From contig JAFXOO010000457.1 of NCBI GenBank assembly GCA_017528675.1, positions 1 through 6,275 of the forward strand: a stretch of 6,275 nt of DNA, given 5' to 3'. Source of the stretch: Oscillospiraceae bacterium (GTDB lineage: Bacteria > Bacillota > Clostridia > Oscillospirales > Ruminococcaceae). Positions 4,882-6,275 of the stretch are shown piece by piece (positions within the stretch are counted from its first letter, which is position 1; the number at the start of each line of letters is the position of its first letter). Made by a program: the position numbers and the translations under genes. A model generated the notes under the pieces. It did not search any database. It saw only the letters and a program-made list of their open reading frames with translations, and was not told the DNA's origin.

Positions 4882-6098
4882 TCTGCCGGAGTTTCTGCAC
4901 GCCGGATGAGTTTCACATTGCCGTCCTCACAGAGCAGGAGCTCGGCACTCCGGAGCTTGCCGTTATAATTATAGCCCATCGAAAAGCCATGTGCACCGGT
5001 ATCGTGGATGTAGATCAGATCACCGATCTCCACCGGAGGCAGCATGCGGTCAATGGCAAATTTGTCGTTGTTCTCACACAGACCGCCCGTCACGTCACAT
5101 AAATAGGTGCAGGGCTCGTGCTCCTTGCCAAGCACTGTGATGTGGTGGTAAGCTCCGTACATCGCAGGACGCATCAGGTTTGCCGCACACGCATCGCAGC
5201 CGACGTACTCTTTATAGATATGCTTCTTGTGCAGCACACGGGTCACAAGTGCACCATAGGGAGCAAGCATAAAACGTCCCATTTCCGTGAAGATGGCAAC
5301 TTCCCCAAGCCCTGCCGGAACAAGGATTTCCTCATAGACCTTACGGACGCCCTCACCGATGGCAAGAATATCATTCGGCGTCTGGTCAGGCTTGTAGGCC
5401 ACGCCAACGCCGCCGGACAGGTTGATGAACTGAATATCTGCGCCTGTTTCCTTCTTCAGATCGGCTGCGAGCTGGAACATCTGCTTTGCAAGGGTCGGGT
5501 AGTAGTCATTCGTCACGGTATTGGATGCGAGGAAAGCGTGGATGCCAAAGTGCTTCGCACCCTTCTGCATCAGCATACGGAAGCCTTCAAACATCTGTTC
5601 ACGGGTAAAGCCATACTTTGCATCCTGGGGCTTGTCCATGACAAAGGTAGAAATCGTGAAATTGCCGCCCGCATTGAAACGGCAGCAGGTCGTCTCCGGG
5701 ATGCCGGTGAGCTGCTCAAGGTAGTCTATGTGCGTGATGTCATCGAGATTGATGTAAGCGCCAAGCTTGTAGGCAAGCTCGTAATCCTGCGCAGGTGTCA
5801 CATTCGAGGAAAACATGATATCGCTGCCGGAAAAGCCGCAGGCATCCGCCATCTCCAGCTCCGTGAAAGACGAGCAGTCCACCCCGCAGCCTTCTTCTTT
5901 CAGAATCTTCAAAATGAACGGGTTCGGGGTCGCCTTGACAGCAAAGTACTCCCGGAAACCCTTATTCCAGGAAAATGCCTTCTGCACAAGACGGGCGTTT
6001 TCACGGATGCCCTTCTCATTATAGATATGGAACGGTGTAGGATAGGTTTTGGCAATCTCCTCTGCCTGTTCCTTGGTGATAAAAGGGATTTTTTCCAT
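4827..6098 (-). CDS. lysA: Diaminopimelate decarboxylase-type PLP enzyme (fold III), divergent clade
   Basis: This 423-residue fold III decarboxylase probably converts meso-diaminopimelate to L-lysine with PLP, the last step of lysine synthesis. The PLP lysine is K55 in REYFAVKATPNP, followed by GVDCSSFTELEMA (72-84). NLSGGVGVAY (226-235) is the glycine-rich phosphate loop. TEMGRFMLAPYGALVTRVLH (271-290) stands where EPGR is usual. CDVTGGLCENNDKFA (334-348) matches the C-E-x-x-D substrate and active-site motif from the partner subunit, and GYNYNGKLRSAELLL (375-389) is the usual C-terminal signature. The common HIGSQ motif is replaced by HAFLASN (187-193). Related decarboxylases acting on arginine, ornithine or carboxynorspermidine share the fold, but the CENND motif and C-terminus favour LysA. 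The start is ATG at 6098, with AAGGAG (6108-6113) nine bases upstream. It has its own promoter and no lysine riboswitch in its leader of about 30 bases. Confidence 0.85.
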   Translation of the reverse strand: MEKIPFITKEQAEEIAKTYPTPFHIYNEKGIRENARLVQKAFSWNKGFREYFAVKATPNPFILKILKEEGCGVDCSSFTELEMADACGFSGSDIMFSSNVTPAQDYELAYKLGAYINLDDITHIDYLEQLTGIPETTCCRFNAGGNFTISTFVMDKPQDAKYGFTREQMFEGFRMLMQKGAKHFGIHAFLASNTVTNDYYPTLAKQMFQLAADLKKETGADIQFINLSGGVGVAYKPDQTPNDILAIGEGVRKVYEEILVPAGLGEVAIFTEMGRFMLAPYGALVTRVLHKKHIYKEYVGCDACAANLMRPAMYGAYHHITVLGKEHEPCTYLCDVTGGLCENNDKFAIDRMLPPVEIGDLIYIHDTGAHGFSMGYNYNGKLRSAELLLCEDGNVKLIRRAETPADYFATFDFCDVMDKYLKK

Positions 6099-6135
6099 AA
6101 CAGTTCACTCCTTATCGGTTTCAAAATATATTTTT

Positions 6136-6164
6136 ATTATAGCATTTATTTCAGAATCCGTCAA
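6136..6164 (-). promoter_or_regulatory. Sigma-A promoter of lysA
   Basis: On the minus strand TTGACG (6159-6164) and TATAAT (6136-6141) are separated by the ideal 17 bases, with an A/T-rich discriminator. Transcription should begin near 6129, leaving only about 30 bases before the ATG. That is too short for an L-box riboswitch or an attenuator. Confidence 0.88.
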
Positions 6165-6207
6165 TCATCGGCACCAAAAACTTTCAAAAATAATGCTGTG
6201 TTCTGTT

Positions 6208-6275
6208 TTACCGCAGCGCTCTCAGAATGCCGAAGTCAAATCCCTCAATCCGGACGGTTCCCTTCAGGCGCTTTC
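6208..6275 (-). CDS. C-terminal end of an unidentified protein (partial)
   Basis: One minus-strand frame entering from the window edge is open for 21 codons and ends KRLKGTVRIEGFDFGILRALR before TAA at 6208-6210. The other two frames stop sooner. It ends about 44 bases before the -35 box of lysA, the usual place for a neighbouring gene to finish. Only a weak stem (GCTG at 6214-6217 with CAGC at 6195-6198, read on the minus strand) followed by ATTATTTTTG could serve as a terminator. The fragment is too short to name a family. Confidence 0.55.
   Translation of the reverse strand, partial: KRLKGTVRIEGFDFGILRALR

Noticed and set aside
6099..6164. Lysine riboswitch (L-box) upstream of lysA
   Set aside because: The promoter leaves a leader of about 30 bases, far too short for this riboswitch.
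1..6275. CRISPR array, tRNA or rRNA genes
   Set aside because: No regularly spaced repeats and no tRNA- or rRNA-like sequence was seen on either strand.

Overview
The window looks like chromosomal DNA from a low-to-mid GC Firmicute of the gut Clostridia type (Oscillospiraceae/Ruminococcus-like). This is inferred from strong AGGAGG-type ribosome binding sites, near-consensus sigma-A promoters (TTGACA/TATAAT), use of TTG and GTG starts, a divergent clostridial-type LysA and PRPP synthetase, and a short hairpin-rich inverted-repeat element of a style common in these genomes. The species cannot be fixed from the sequence alone. All confident genes lie on the minus strand, so transcription runs from high to low coordinates.

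In order of transcription the layout is as follows. The last 21 codons of an unidentified gene (6208-6275) are followed by a strong promoter (6136-6164) and a LysA-type PLP decarboxylase (4827-6098). A 381-bp gap with no confident gene comes next. It holds a coding-like but start-less plus-strand frame and the promoter of ppa, which has a dyad in its spacer. Then come family I inorganic pyrophosphatase (3915-4445), an atypical 380-residue PRPP synthetase (2704-3846) whose Shine-Dalgarno lies in a hairpin, a structured intergenic RNA, and a GNAT acetyltransferase (1923-2552) closed by a UUCG-loop terminator.

Between that terminator and the next promoter sits a complete 155-bp MITE-like element (1688-1842). 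It has perfect 16-bp terminal inverted repeats, a 9-bp target duplication (CGTAATCCT) and three internal hairpins. Ten bases further on is a consensus promoter driving a tightly packed operon: a SpeD/SpeH-type pyruvoyl decarboxylase (1247-1597), a membrane protein fusing DUF4178 to a DUF4247-like domain (180-1250), and a DUF350 membrane protein cut by the window edge (1-168).

Functionally, the first part is housekeeping: lysine/diaminopimelate metabolism, PRPP supply, and removal of the PPi released when PRPP is used. The most interesting part is the left-hand operon, in which a polyamine-type decarboxylase is translationally coupled to two membrane proteins of unknown function. The likeliest reading is a membrane-associated polyamine or amine-modification system, but its substrate and purpose are unknown.
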